Assembly (NCBI GenBank): GCA_015163875.1
Contig: JAAOIH010000001.1
Location: 145,641 to 186,010 of the forward strand
Direction: 5' to 3'
DNA length: 40,370 nucleotides
Source of the DNA: Bdellovibrionales bacterium
Lineage (GTDB): Bacteria; Bdellovibrionota; Bdellovibrionia; Bdellovibrionales; UBA1609
Below the pieces are notes generated by a model. The model did no database searches. It worked only from the letters and a program-made list of their open reading frames with translations, and was not told the origin of the DNA. Positions 24,843 through 33,148 of this stretch are shown in pieces. A program made the position numbers and the translations under genes. Within the stretch, counting starts at the first letter, position 1. Every line of letters begins with the position of its first letter.

Positions 24843-26489
24843 ATGAAGCCACGAATTTTAAAATCACCACACGGAAGTAAACTAAGTTGCAAGTCTTGGA
24901 TTCAAGAAGCAGCTTACAGAATGATACACAATAATTTAGACCCAGAGGTTGCAGAAAATCCAGACGAGTTAATTGTTTACGGAGGCTTAGGAAAGGCTGC
25001 TAGAAATTGGGAATCTTTAGAAAAAATTTTAAAAGCATTACAAAAATTAGAAAATGACGAAAGTTTATTAATTCAATCAGGAAAACCTGTTGGAGTTATT
25101 AAAACACACAAAGACGCACCAAGGGTTTTAATTGCAAATTCAAATTTAGTTCCAAAGTGGGCAACTTGGGAGCACTTTGATCAGCTAGATAAAAAATCTT
25201 TAATGATGTACGGACAAATGACAGCGGGGTCTTGGATTTACATTGGCTCGCAAGGAATTGTACAAGGAACTTATGAAACTTTTGTAGAACTTGGCCGCAA
25301 ACATTTTAACTCTAACTTAAAAAATAAAATTATTTTAACAGCAGGCTTGGGAGGCATGGGAGGGGCGCAACCTTTGGCAGGAGTATTTGCAGGGGCTTGT
25401 GTTTTAGCAATCGAAGCAGACCCTTCTAAAATTACAAAAAGATTAAAAACTAAATATATTGACGAAGTTGAAAATGATTTAACAAAAGCTATAGAAAAAA
25501 TAAAAAATTACGCACTTAAAGGCGAAGCAAAATCAATTGGCTATTGCGGAAATATGTCAGAAGTTTTGCCACTATTAGTTAAACAAAATTTTACTCCAGA
25601 TATTTTAACAGACCAAACTTCAGCACATGATCCATTAAGAGGATATATTCCTGCGGGATATAATATTAAACAAGCAGATAATTTAAGATTAAGCGACCCC
25701 TCCAAATATTTAAAAGAGTCAAAAAAAAGTATTGCAACTCATGTAAGCGCAATGTTAGAAATGAAAAAAAAAGGCAGCATTGTTTTTGATTACGGAAACA
25801 ACATTCGCGCAGTTGCAAAAGATCAGGGAGTAAAAAATGCTTTTGATATCCCAGGTTTTGTTCCAGAATATATTAGACCTTTATTTTGTTTAGGGAGTGG
25901 CCCATTTAGATGGGTTGCTTTGTCAGGTGACCCACAAGATATTAAAGTTACCGACGATGCGTTAAGAGAATTATTTCCTCACAAAAAATCTTTAATGAAT
26001 TGGTTAGACATGGCAGAAAAAAGAATTTCTTTTCAAGGCTTACCCGCTAGAATTTGTTGGTTAGAATATGGTGAACGGGCAAAAGCTGGATTAAAATTTA
26101 ATCAATTAGTAGCTAGTAAAAAATTAAAAGCTCCAATTGTTATTGGGCGAGACCATTTAGATTGCGGCTCGGTTGCATCTCCAAACAGAGAAACAGAAAA
26201 TATGAAAGACGGGTCTGATGCAGTGGCTGATTGGCCTTTATTAAATTTATTAAGCAACACTGCTTGCGGAGCTTCGTGGGTAAGTTTTCATCATGGAGGT
26301 GGAGTTGGAATGGGATACAGTTTGCACGCAGGCCAAGTGATTGTAGCCGACGGAACTTTAGATGCAGAAAAAAGATTACAAAGAGTATTAACCGCAGACC
26401 CAGCAATGGGTTTGTTTAGACATGCTGATGCTGGTTATAAATTGGCCAAAGATGCTTGCAAAAAACATAAACTGCAAAGTTTTTTTTAA
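24843..26489 (+). CDS. hutU: urocanate hydratase
   Basis: 548 residues, close to the usual ~555. The NAD+-binding region is '[15 protein letters not shown]' (~175). The active-site signature '[10 protein letters not shown]' places the conserved Cys at 405, and '[18 protein letters not shown]' and '[11 protein letters not shown]' complete the family pattern. It converts urocanate to imidazolonepropionate in histidine breakdown, using NAD+ as an electrophile. It is followed 3 bp later by hutI, the next enzyme. hutH (histidine ammonia-lyase) is not in the window. Confidence 0.97.
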   Translation: MKPRILKSPHGSKLSCKSWIQEAAYRMIHNNLDPEVAENPDELIVYGGLGKAARNWESLEKILKALQKLENDESLLIQSGKPVGVIKTHKDAPRVLIANSNLVPKWATWEHFDQLDKKSLMMYGQMTAGSWIYIGSQGIVQGTYETFVELGRKHFNSNLKNKIILTAGLGGMGGAQPLAGVFAGACVLAIEADPSKITKRLKTKYIDEVENDLTKAIEKIKNYALKGEAKSIGYCGNMSEVLPLLVKQNFTPDILTDQTSAHDPLRGYIPAGYNIKQADNLRLSDPSKYLKESKKSIATHVSAMLEMKKKGSIVFDYGNNIRAVAKDQGVKNAFDIPGFVPEYIRPLFCLGSGPFRWVALSGDPQDIKVTDDALRELFPHKKSLMNWLDMAEKRISFQGLPARICWLEYGERAKAGLKFNQLVASKKLKAPIVIGRDHLDCGSVASPNRETENMKDGSDAVADWPLLNLLSNTACGASWVSFHHGGGVGMGYSLHAGQVIVADGTLDAEKRLQRVLTADPAMGLFRHADAGYKLAKDACKKHKLQSFF

Positions 26490-26492
26490 ATT

Positions 26493-27920
26493 ATGAACTT
26501 TAAATTATTTTATAACATTTCTGAACTATTAAGCTTAAAAAAAGTAGCTGATAAACATGGGCGCAATATTACAGAGTCTGATTTTACTATTATAAAAAAA
26601 GCTGCAATTATTTCTTACAAAGGTAATATTGTTTGGGTTGGAAAATACAAAACAATTAACCAAAGTTTAATAAAACAATTAATTAAAACTTATAAAATTA
26701 CACAAACTTTAAAAAAATATTCATTAAATGACTCTTTTGTTATGCCATCTTTTGTAGAATGTCATACACATTTATTATTTGGAGGTAACAGAACTTCTGA
26801 ATTTAATTTAAGACAAAAAGGAGTTTCTTATTCTAAAATTGCAAGTCAAGGTGGTGGAATTTTATCAACAGTAAAAGAAACAAGAAAGCTTTCGTTAACA
26901 GAACTTAAAAAATTAGCCCAACAAAGATCAAAAGATTTTTTATCACAAGGTGTAACCAGCTTAGAGATAAAAAGTGGTTACGGATTAAATTTATCTAGCG
27001 AAATAAAAATGCTACAAGCAATTAAGTCTATTAAAAATTTAAATGTTATTTCAACTTTTTTAGCACTGCACACTTTGCCAAAAGAATTTTTATCTAAAGA
27101 GCAATATTTTAACTTTGTAATAAATAAAATATTACCAGTGGCTGTAAAAAAACAATTAATAAATAGAGTAGATATTTTTGTAGAAAGCATGGCATTTAAT
27201 AAAAAACACATGACAAAATTATTTAAAGCAGCCGATGCTTATAATTTAAATTTAAGTGTTCACTCTGATCAATTAAGCAAACAGGGTTCTTCTTGTTTGG
27301 CAGCAAAACTTGGTGCAAGTTCTGTAGACCATGTTAATTTTGTTACTAATTCAGAAATTAAATATTTATCTAAAGCTAATGTTAGTAATGTTTTTTTGCC
27401 AGGTGCAGATTTTTATTTAAAAATGAAATATCCACAAGCTCGTAAATTTTTAGACTCAGGCGCAAGGGTAGCACTAGCAACAGATTATAATCCAGGCACT
27501 TGCCCATGTAATAATATTGAATTTATTGGCTTACTTGCAAGATTAGAAATGAACATGAACATACAAGAGGTAATTACAGCCTACACAGTTTCGGCGGCCC
27601 ACGCCTTAAATATACAAAATAAAGTAGGCTCTTTAGAAGTCGGAAAGCAGGCAGACTTTATAAGCTTAAATAAATCTTACGATCAATTATTTTATTCAAA
27701 TACACATAACAATTCGCCAATAAAATCAGTTTACAGATTGGGAGCTTTGGTTGCATCTAAAGGGCAGGTAGTAGTAGAGTATGCTTTGTTAATGGTTTTG
27801 TCTGTAGCAATAGCAATATTATTAGTTGATAAAACTATAAGTAGAAACCCTGACAATCAAGGTTTTATTGTAAAAAAATGGCAAAACATTTTAGAAGTTA
27901 TCGGAAAGGATGACCAATAA
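26493..27920 (+). CDS. hutI: imidazolonepropionase fused to a prepilin-like hydrophobic tail
   Basis: 475 residues. Residues ~1-422 are imidazolonepropionase: metal-binding H91 and H93 in 'VECHTHLLFGGNR', 'LEIKSGYGLNLSSEIKML', 'SVHSDQLSKQG', 'SVDHVNFV', 'ALATDYNPGTCP' and 'VGSLEVGKQADF'. It opens the imidazolone ring to give formiminoglutamate. Normal family members end near 'GALVASKGQVV' (~405-425 residues). Here the frame continues 50 residues: 'KGQVVVEYALLMVLSVAIA' (starting at K423) then a polar tail to Q475. The extension looks like a class III/TadE/Flp prepilin signal and helix. No strong internal start (a TTG at 27747 has a Shine-Dalgarno only 2 bases away) supports a separate gene. 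The stop overlaps the start of the MFS gene. Confidence 0.9.
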   Translation: MNFKLFYNISELLSLKKVADKHGRNITESDFTIIKKAAIISYKGNIVWVGKYKTINQSLIKQLIKTYKITQTLKKYSLNDSFVMPSFVECHTHLLFGGNRTSEFNLRQKGVSYSKIASQGGGILSTVKETRKLSLTELKKLAQQRSKDFLSQGVTSLEIKSGYGLNLSSEIKMLQAIKSIKNLNVISTFLALHTLPKEFLSKEQYFNFVINKILPVAVKKQLINRVDIFVESMAFNKKHMTKLFKAADAYNLNLSVHSDQLSKQGSSCLAAKLGASSVDHVNFVTNSEIKYLSKANVSNVFLPGADFYLKMKYPQARKFLDSGARVALATDYNPGTCPCNNIEFIGLLARLEMNMNIQEVITAYTVSAAHALNIQNKVGSLEVGKQADFISLNKSYDQLFYSNTHNNSPIKSVYRLGALVASKGQVVVEYALLMVLSVAIAILLVDKTISRNPDNQGFIVKKWQNILEVIGKDDQ

Positions 27921-29148
27921 TAATATGCGAGATATAAAAAAAAACTTAAGCATTGTTTTTTTAATTGTACTAATTGATGTAATTGGCTTTGGTATTATTA
28001 TTCCGCTAACACCATACCTTGTAAGCTCTTTAGGTAAAGATGCTTTTTCAATCGGCTTGTTAATGGCAATTTATCCTTTTATGCAATTTATTTTTGCACC
28101 AGTGTGGGGAAGGCTTAGTGACAAATACGGCAGAAGACCTTTTTTATTATTAAGTTTATTTGGTTCTGTTTTAGCCCATACTTTATTTGCAGTTTCAACA
28201 ACTTATACTTTTTTATTTATAGCGCGAGCACTTGCTGGATTTTTTGGAGCAAGTATTTCGTCAGCAATGGCATATATTGCAGATATTTCTGACGCAAAAG
28301 ACAGAACAAAAAGAATGGGCTTTATTGGCGCAGCATTTGGATTAGGATTTGTATTAGGGCCAGCTTTGGGAGGGGGTTTTGGAGTTTTAGGACAAAGTCT
28401 TGGCAGCACTCCTCCATTTGGACAACAATTTGCGGCGTTAATGGCAGGTGTAATTTGTTTATTTAATTTTATTTTTGCATTTTTCTTTTTAGAAGAAAGT
28501 TTAGTAAATTTAAAAAAAGAAGAAAAATTTACAATTAAAGATTTGTTTCGTAATACTAAATTTTTAACAATTATAGAATCTTTAAAATTACCAACCATAG
28601 GAAAACTTTTATTTATAGGCTGGATGTTTTCTTTAGCAATGGTTCATATGGAGGTTTCTTTATTTTTATTAATGAAAGAAAGATTTCACTGGAGTTTGCT
28701 TCAATCAAGCATGGGTTTTGCGTACATAGGTTTAATTATGGTAATTTCTCAGGGAGGTTTAATAAAAATTTTAGTTCCAATTTTTGGCGAATCTAAATTA
28801 TTATTTATTGGCTTAGTTTTTTCTGCTTTGTCGTTAGTAGGTATTGCATTTTCTTATTCATTAATTCCATTAGTAATTTCGATTACTATTTTAGGCTTTG
28901 CATATAGTTTTTTTAATCCAGCATTTAACGGAAGCTTAAGTTTATTAAGCAAACAATCAGAACAGGGAGAAAGATTAGGATTATCACAAAGCATGAGCTC
29001 GCTTGGTCGCATTGTAGGCTCTGTACTTGCTGGCTGGTTGTATGCAAATTACGGAATGGAAAGTCCTTTTTTAAGTGGTGCTTTTTATATTTTAATTGCT
29101 ATATTTATTTATAAAAAAATTCATCTACATTTGCCAGGAAAAAAATAA
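27910..29148 (+). CDS. MFS transporter, TetA/drug:H+ antiporter-like
   Basis: 412 residues with about 12 membrane helices. Motif A, 'GRLSDKYGRRPFLL', is in loop 2-3, and the 'GLGFVLGPALGG' pattern of helix 5 (motif C, typical of antiporters) is present. These suggest efflux of a small molecule in exchange for protons. Because it lies between hutI and valS, a metabolite role is also possible, but the substrate cannot be read. The ATG at 27910 overlaps hutI by 11 bp and has GGAAAGG directly abutting it. An in-frame ATG at 27925 is a reasonable alternative. Confidence 0.88.
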   Translation: MTNNNMRDIKKNLSIVFLIVLIDVIGFGIIIPLTPYLVSSLGKDAFSIGLLMAIYPFMQFIFAPVWGRLSDKYGRRPFLLLSLFGSVLAHTLFAVSTTYTFLFIARALAGFFGASISSAMAYIADISDAKDRTKRMGFIGAAFGLGFVLGPALGGGFGVLGQSLGSTPPFGQQFAALMAGVICLFNFIFAFFFLEESLVNLKKEEKFTIKDLFRNTKFLTIIESLKLPTIGKLLFIGWMFSLAMVHMEVSLFLLMKERFHWSLLQSSMGFAYIGLIMVISQGGLIKILVPIFGESKLLFIGLVFSALSLVGIAFSYSLIPLVISITILGFAYSFFNPAFNGSLSLLSKQSEQGERLGLSQSMSSLGRIVGSVLAGWLYANYGMESPFLSGAFYILIAIFIYKKIHLHLPGKK

Positions 29149-32057
29149 TGAAAACTTTGAAAGATCGCTATCAACCAGAAAAAGTAGAATCAAATATTTA
29201 TAAAAAATGGATAGATGCAGATTGCTTTAAAGCAGAAGAAAAATCTAAAAAACCACCATTTAGTATTATTTTACCACCTCCAAATGTAACAGGGTTTTTA
29301 CACTTAGGTCATGCCCTTGATCAAAGTATTCAAGATATTTTTGTTAGGTGGAAAAGAATGCAGGGTTATAATGTTTTATGGCTTCCGGCTACAGATCACG
29401 CAGGCATTGCAACACAAGCTGTTGTAGAAAAAGAATTAAATAAAAAAGGAATTACAAAACAATCATTAGGAAAAGAAAATTTTTTAAAAGAAGTGTGGAA
29501 GTGGAAGGAGCAATACGGTCATAGAATTATTGATCAAATGAAGTCACTTGGGCACTCTTGTGATTGGGGAAGATTAAAATTTACTTTAGATCAAGATGTT
29601 TCAAGAGCTGTTAAAAAAGTATTTGTAAAATTATATGACAAAGGTTTAATTTACAAAGGTTTGCGATTAGTAAACTGGAGCACAAAACTAGAATCCGCTG
29701 TTTCTGATTTAGAGGTGGAGCACAAAAATGTTTCTTCTTTTTTATGGTATATTAAATATAATTTTGTAGACGAAAAATTAACAACAAATGATAATAAAAA
29801 TTATTTAGTCGTAGCAACAACCAGACCAGAAACTTTATTAGGCGACACGGCAGTAGCCGTTCATCCAAAAGATGAAAGATATAAAAATTTAATTGGAAAA
29901 AAAATAAAAGTTCCATTTGTAAATCGTCAAATTATTATTATTTCAGACCCAGGAGTAGATAAAGATTTTGGAACAGGCGCTGTAAAGTTAACACCTGCTC
30001 ATGATTTTAATGATTACGAAATGGCAAAAAAACATAATTTAGAATTTATTAATATTTTAAATCAAAATGGAATTTTAAATAAAAACGCCGGGCCATATGA
30101 AGGTTTAAATGTTTTAAAGGCAAGAGCAAAACTTTTAGAAGACTTAAAAGAAAAAAATCTTTTTATAAAAGAAGAGCCTCATAAACATTCTGTCGGGCAT
30201 TGCTCTAGGTCGGGTTGTGTTATAGAGCCATTTTTATCTAAACAGTGGTTTTTAAAAACAAAAGAATTATCCGTACAAGCTAGGCGTGCAGTTGAAACCG
30301 AGACAACAAAGTTTGAACCAGAGTCGTGGTCTAAAACTTATTTACATTGGTTAGAAATTATTCAAGATTGGTGCATTTCAAGACAGTTATGGTGGGGGCA
30401 TCAAATTCCTGCATGGAATTGCATGGACTGTTTAAAGGTAACAGTTAGTGAGGGTGATTTAAAAAATTGCCAACACTGCAAAAGTTTAAACATACAAGCA
30501 GACCCAGATGTTTTAGACACATGGTTTAGCTCTGCACTTTGGCCATTTAGCACATTAGGTTGGCCAGAAGAAACAGAACTTCAAAAAACTTTTTATCCAA
30601 CAAGTTTATTGATAACAGGACATGACATAATATTTTTTTGGGTAGCAAGAATGATGATGATGGGATTAGAATTTAAAAAAGATGTTCCGTTTAGAACAGT
30701 ATTTGTCCACGGCTTAGTAAGAGATTCAAAGGGAATAAAAATGTCTAAATCTTTAGGCAACTCAATTGACCCTGTAGAATTAATAAAAAAATCTGGCGCC
30801 GATGCTTTAAGATTTACCTTGGCATCACAGGTAATGGCGGGGAAAGATTTAAAATTTTCACAAGAAAGATTTGAAGGTTATAGAAACTTTATGAACAAAA
30901 TTTGGAATGCTGCTAGGTTTTTAATTTCCTTTGAATCTGATAAATTAAATTTAAAAGAGACCTCCTCGCTGGCATCCCTTCGGGCTGAACGCTTGGAGGA
31001 CTCTTTTAAATTTAATTTATCAGATTCAAAGAGGTATGACAGTGGTGATTTAGATGCAGTTTCTTTTGTGAATTCTAATTTGTCAGATTCAAAAGAGGCC
31101 TCCGAGCGTTCAGCCCGCAGGGATGCCAGCGAGGCGGTCTCTTTTGAATCTGACAAATTAGAATTCATCAAAGAAAATAAAAATTATTTTTCTTCAAGGG
31201 ACATTTGGCTTATTTGTAAATTAAAAAATACTATTAAAGAGGTAGACAAAGCTCTTGAAAATTATCATATAGCAGAGGCAGCCGCTAGTGTTTATAATTT
31301 TTCTTGGCATTATTTTTGTGATTGGTATTTAGAAATGAGTAAAAATACTTTTTATAACAAGGATGGTAAAAATTTAAAAGAGGCCAGGGCTAGTTATTTT
31401 GTTGCAAAATATGTTTTTAAAAATATTTTAAAACTTATGCACCCATTTACTCCTTTTATTACCGAAGAACTGTTTTCTTATTTTAAGGACACTGGTGATA
31501 AAGATTTTATTATGTTTGAAAGCTTTCCTAGTTTAAAATCTGAAAAACATTTACTTAGCCTTTGTGATGAAAGCTTAGAGGAAGAAATTGATTTTATGCA
31601 AATGGTTGTTACGGCTGTGCGAAATATTAGAGGAGAAAACAGAGTTAAGGCTTCAGAAAAAATTATGTTGTATCTGTCGCCCAAAGACGATTACGGGCAA
31701 AAAGTTTTGTCTAAGTATGTTGATTTAATTTGTAATTTGGCAGGAGTAAAAGAATGTTTTGTTAAGGCCCCAGAGTCTTTAGAAAAATCGGCAGTTACTC
31801 CAGTTAGTTTTAAAAACACTTCTGTAAATGTTATTGTTCCGCTAAAGGGGCTTGTTGATTTTTCTGAAGAGCTAAAAAGACTTACAAAACAAATAGATAA
31901 AATAAATTTAGAAATTAAATCTTTATCTTTAAGATTAAAAGATGAAAACTTTGTTAAAAATGCACCAAGCAAAGTTGTTGAAGAAAGTAAAAAATCTTTA
32001 AAGTCTATGAATGAGCAAATTAAAGTTTTAAAAGAAGGCGTTGAAAGATTTAGCTAA
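29148..32057 (+). CDS. valS: valyl-tRNA synthetase with in-frame palindromic-element insertion
   Basis: 969 residues, class I synthetase. The HIGH motif is 'FLHLGHALD' (H52-H55), the CP1 editing domain has 'TTRPETLLGDTAVAVHP', the KMSKS motif is K531-S535 ('GIKMSKSLGN'), the anticodon domain is ~680-850, and the C-terminal coiled coil is ~895-969. It charges tRNA-Val and edits Thr-tRNA. Residues ~595-673, between 'NAARFLIS' and 'YFSSRDIWLICKL', have no counterpart in the normal protein. They are encoded by two inverted palindromic DNA elements (30930-31030 and 31069-31167). The insertion keeps the frame and lies at the junction of catalytic and anticodon domains, where extra length is likely tolerated. 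The ATG overlaps the MFS stop by one base. Confidence 0.96.
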   Translation: MKTLKDRYQPEKVESNIYKKWIDADCFKAEEKSKKPPFSIILPPPNVTGFLHLGHALDQSIQDIFVRWKRMQGYNVLWLPATDHAGIATQAVVEKELNKKGITKQSLGKENFLKEVWKWKEQYGHRIIDQMKSLGHSCDWGRLKFTLDQDVSRAVKKVFVKLYDKGLIYKGLRLVNWSTKLESAVSDLEVEHKNVSSFLWYIKYNFVDEKLTTNDNKNYLVVATTRPETLLGDTAVAVHPKDERYKNLIGKKIKVPFVNRQIIIISDPGVDKDFGTGAVKLTPAHDFNDYEMAKKHNLEFINILNQNGILNKNAGPYEGLNVLKARAKLLEDLKEKNLFIKEEPHKHSVGHCSRSGCVIEPFLSKQWFLKTKELSVQARRAVETETTKFEPESWSKTYLHWLEIIQDWCISRQLWWGHQIPAWNCMDCLKVTVSEGDLKNCQHCKSLNIQADPDVLDTWFSSALWPFSTLGWPEETELQKTFYPTSLLITGHDIIFFWVARMMMMGLEFKKDVPFRTVFVHGLVRDSKGIKMSKSLGNSIDPVELIKKSGADALRFTLASQVMAGKDLKFSQERFEGYRNFMNKIWNAARFLISFESDKLNLKETSSLASLRAERLEDSFKFNLSDSKRYDSGDLDAVSFVNSNLSDSKEASERSARRDASEAVSFESDKLEFIKENKNYFSSRDIWLICKLKNTIKEVDKALENYHIAEAAASVYNFSWHYFCDWYLEMSKNTFYNKDGKNLKEARASYFVAKYVFKNILKLMHPFTPFITEELFSYFKDTGDKDFIMFESFPSLKSEKHLLSLCDESLEEEIDFMQMVVTAVRNIRGENRVKASEKIMLYLSPKDDYGQKVLSKYVDLICNLAGVKECFVKAPESLEKSAVTPVSFKNTSVNVIVPLKGLVDFSEELKRLTKQIDKINLEIKSLSLRLKDENFVKNAPSKVVEESKKSLKSMNEQIKVLKEGVERFS
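30930..31030. repeat. palindromic element A inside valS
   Basis: A perfect 30-bp inverted repeat: left arm 30930-30959 (begins TTTGAATCTGATAAAT, ends AAAAGAG), right arm 31001-31030. The arms enclose a 41-bp core (30960-31000) that is 26/41 G+C in otherwise ~30% G+C DNA, with CCTCC/GGAGG pairing just inside. It is open on both strands and read in the valS frame as 'FESDKLNLKE', then 'SLASLRAER', then 'FKFNLSDSK'. It resembles Rickettsia palindromic elements in behaviour; family identity is not established. Confidence 0.9.
31069..31167. repeat. palindromic element B inside valS, opposite orientation
   Basis: A perfect 29-bp inverted repeat: arms 31069-31097 and 31139-31167, with EcoRI-like GAATTC near the outer ends. 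Its 41-bp core (31098-31138) matches the reverse complement of the element A core at 37 of 41 positions. It is read in the valS frame as 'NSNLSDSKE', 'ASERSARRDASE', 'FESDKLEF'. It lies 38 bp after element A. The inner arm ends (AAAAGAG/CTCTTTT) are common to both elements, while the outer arms differ. Confidence 0.9.
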
Positions 32058-32075
32058 TAATTTTTATAAAAATTA
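32058..32075. terminator. AT-only perfect palindrome between convergent genes, possible bidirectional terminator
   Basis: The 18-bp sequence TAATTTTTATAAAAATTA is its own reverse complement. It sits exactly between the valS stop (32055-32057) and the stop of the oxygenase gene on the other strand (32073-32075). Without G:C pairs the hairpin would be weak, so a terminator role is only a possibility. Confidence 0.3.
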
Positions 32076-33020
32076 ATAAAGACCGATTGCCTCTAGCCTT
32101 TGTGTTAAAAAATCTCCTGCAGAAATATCTTTTGGATTGTCTTTTTCTTTTTTGCAAGAGTTTAAACAAGTTAAAATACTAGTTGGCTTTGGGTGCATAA
32201 AAAAAGGAATAGAATACCTGCTAACATTTTCTGTAGATGCAGGATTAACAACTCTATGAGTTGTGGCTGGTAATTTATTATTTGTAATTCTGGCCATCAT
32301 GTCGCCAACATTTAAAATTAAATCATTAGATGAGTTTTCTACTTTAAGCCACTGTTTATTTTTTCGATCTAAAATTTCTAATCCAGATCCAGAGGCTGTT
32401 GCAAGTAATGTAATAAAATTAATATCTTCGTGTGCACTTGCTCGCACTGCATTTTTTTCTACATTGTCATTAATTGGAGGGTAGTGTAGTAATCGCAAAA
32501 TAGAATTACCATTTTGTACTAAGTTATCAAAATAATGTTCGTCAACTCCCAAAGGTTTAGACAATGCCCTTAATGTAATTTGCCCAATGTTTTCTAACAT
32601 AGAATAAATTTTTGTAAATACCTCTTTAAATTCTGGAAAATTTTGTTCTTTTGGCCAAATATTTTCTGGATACAAAGTGTGAGTACTTTGTGTCATATAC
32701 ATTTGTCCAACATGCCAAAATTCTTTTAAATCAGAAACAGAGCTATCTTTTGCATGCTCTACTCCAATGGGAGTGTAGCCTCTAAGTCCGCCTTTTTTTG
32801 GATATATATACTGGTTTTTTTCTTCGTCTGTCATGGCAAAAAATTTTTCTAATATTTTGTATCCAGACATTAATAAATCAATAGGAACTGAATGATTTTT
32901 AATAATCACAAAACCCGTATCTTGTAGAGCATGAAAAAGTTTTTCAGAAAATTTTTCTTTTTCTTCTAAAGATCCTAATAGATAAGATTGCAGGCTAAGT
33001 TCTTGTATATCGGCTTTCAT
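32073..33020 (-). CDS. 2-oxoglutarate/Fe(II)-dependent oxygenase, isopenicillin N synthase-like
   Basis: 315 residues with the N-terminal DIOX_N type helix region ('DTGFVIIKNHSVPIDLL'). The iron-binding triad is H197, D199 and H255 ('SAHEDINFITLL', 'PATTHRVVNP'), and R268/S270 in 'RYSIPF' bind the co-substrate. Family members hydroxylate, desaturate or cyclise small molecules or form ethylene. No biosynthetic neighbours are present, so the substrate is unknown. The gene is divergent from rnr, with 128 bp between. Confidence 0.9.
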   Translation of the reverse strand: MKADIQELSLQSYLLGSLEEKEKFSEKLFHALQDTGFVIIKNHSVPIDLLMSGYKILEKFFAMTDEEKNQYIYPKKGGLRGYTPIGVEHAKDSSVSDLKEFWHVGQMYMTQSTHTLYPENIWPKEQNFPEFKEVFTKIYSMLENIGQITLRALSKPLGVDEHYFDNLVQNGNSILRLLHYPPINDNVEKNAVRASAHEDINFITLLATASGSGLEILDRKNKQWLKVENSSNDLILNVGDMMARITNNKLPATTHRVVNPASTENVSRYSIPFFMHPKPTSILTCLNSCKKEKDNPKDISAGDFLTQRLEAIGLY

Positions 33021-33148
33021 ATTTTTTATTGTAATTTGATTAATATTACTCGTAAATACGCTAATGTATCAATTTTGCCAAGTAATTTAAATAGACATTG
33101 CTCAGTTATAACAATGGGGTAATAATAAGATATATTTAATGGCCTACT

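Noticed and set aside
27747-27920. A separate small prepilin gene starting at an internal TTG within hutI
   Set aside because: The only nearby Shine-Dalgarno-like GGGAG is 2 bases from the TTG and the frame is continuous with hutI; kept as a fusion, with an independent product considered less likely.
30930-31167. Intein or group I/II intron in valS
   Set aside because: The insert is only ~79 codons, lacks splicing motifs and keeps a continuous frame; the paired palindromes explain it better.
30878-31171. A 97-codon open frame on the minus strand inside valS
   Set aside because: It is the mirror reading of the two palindromic elements; it has no own promoter or ribosome binding site, and valS on the other strand is unmistakable.
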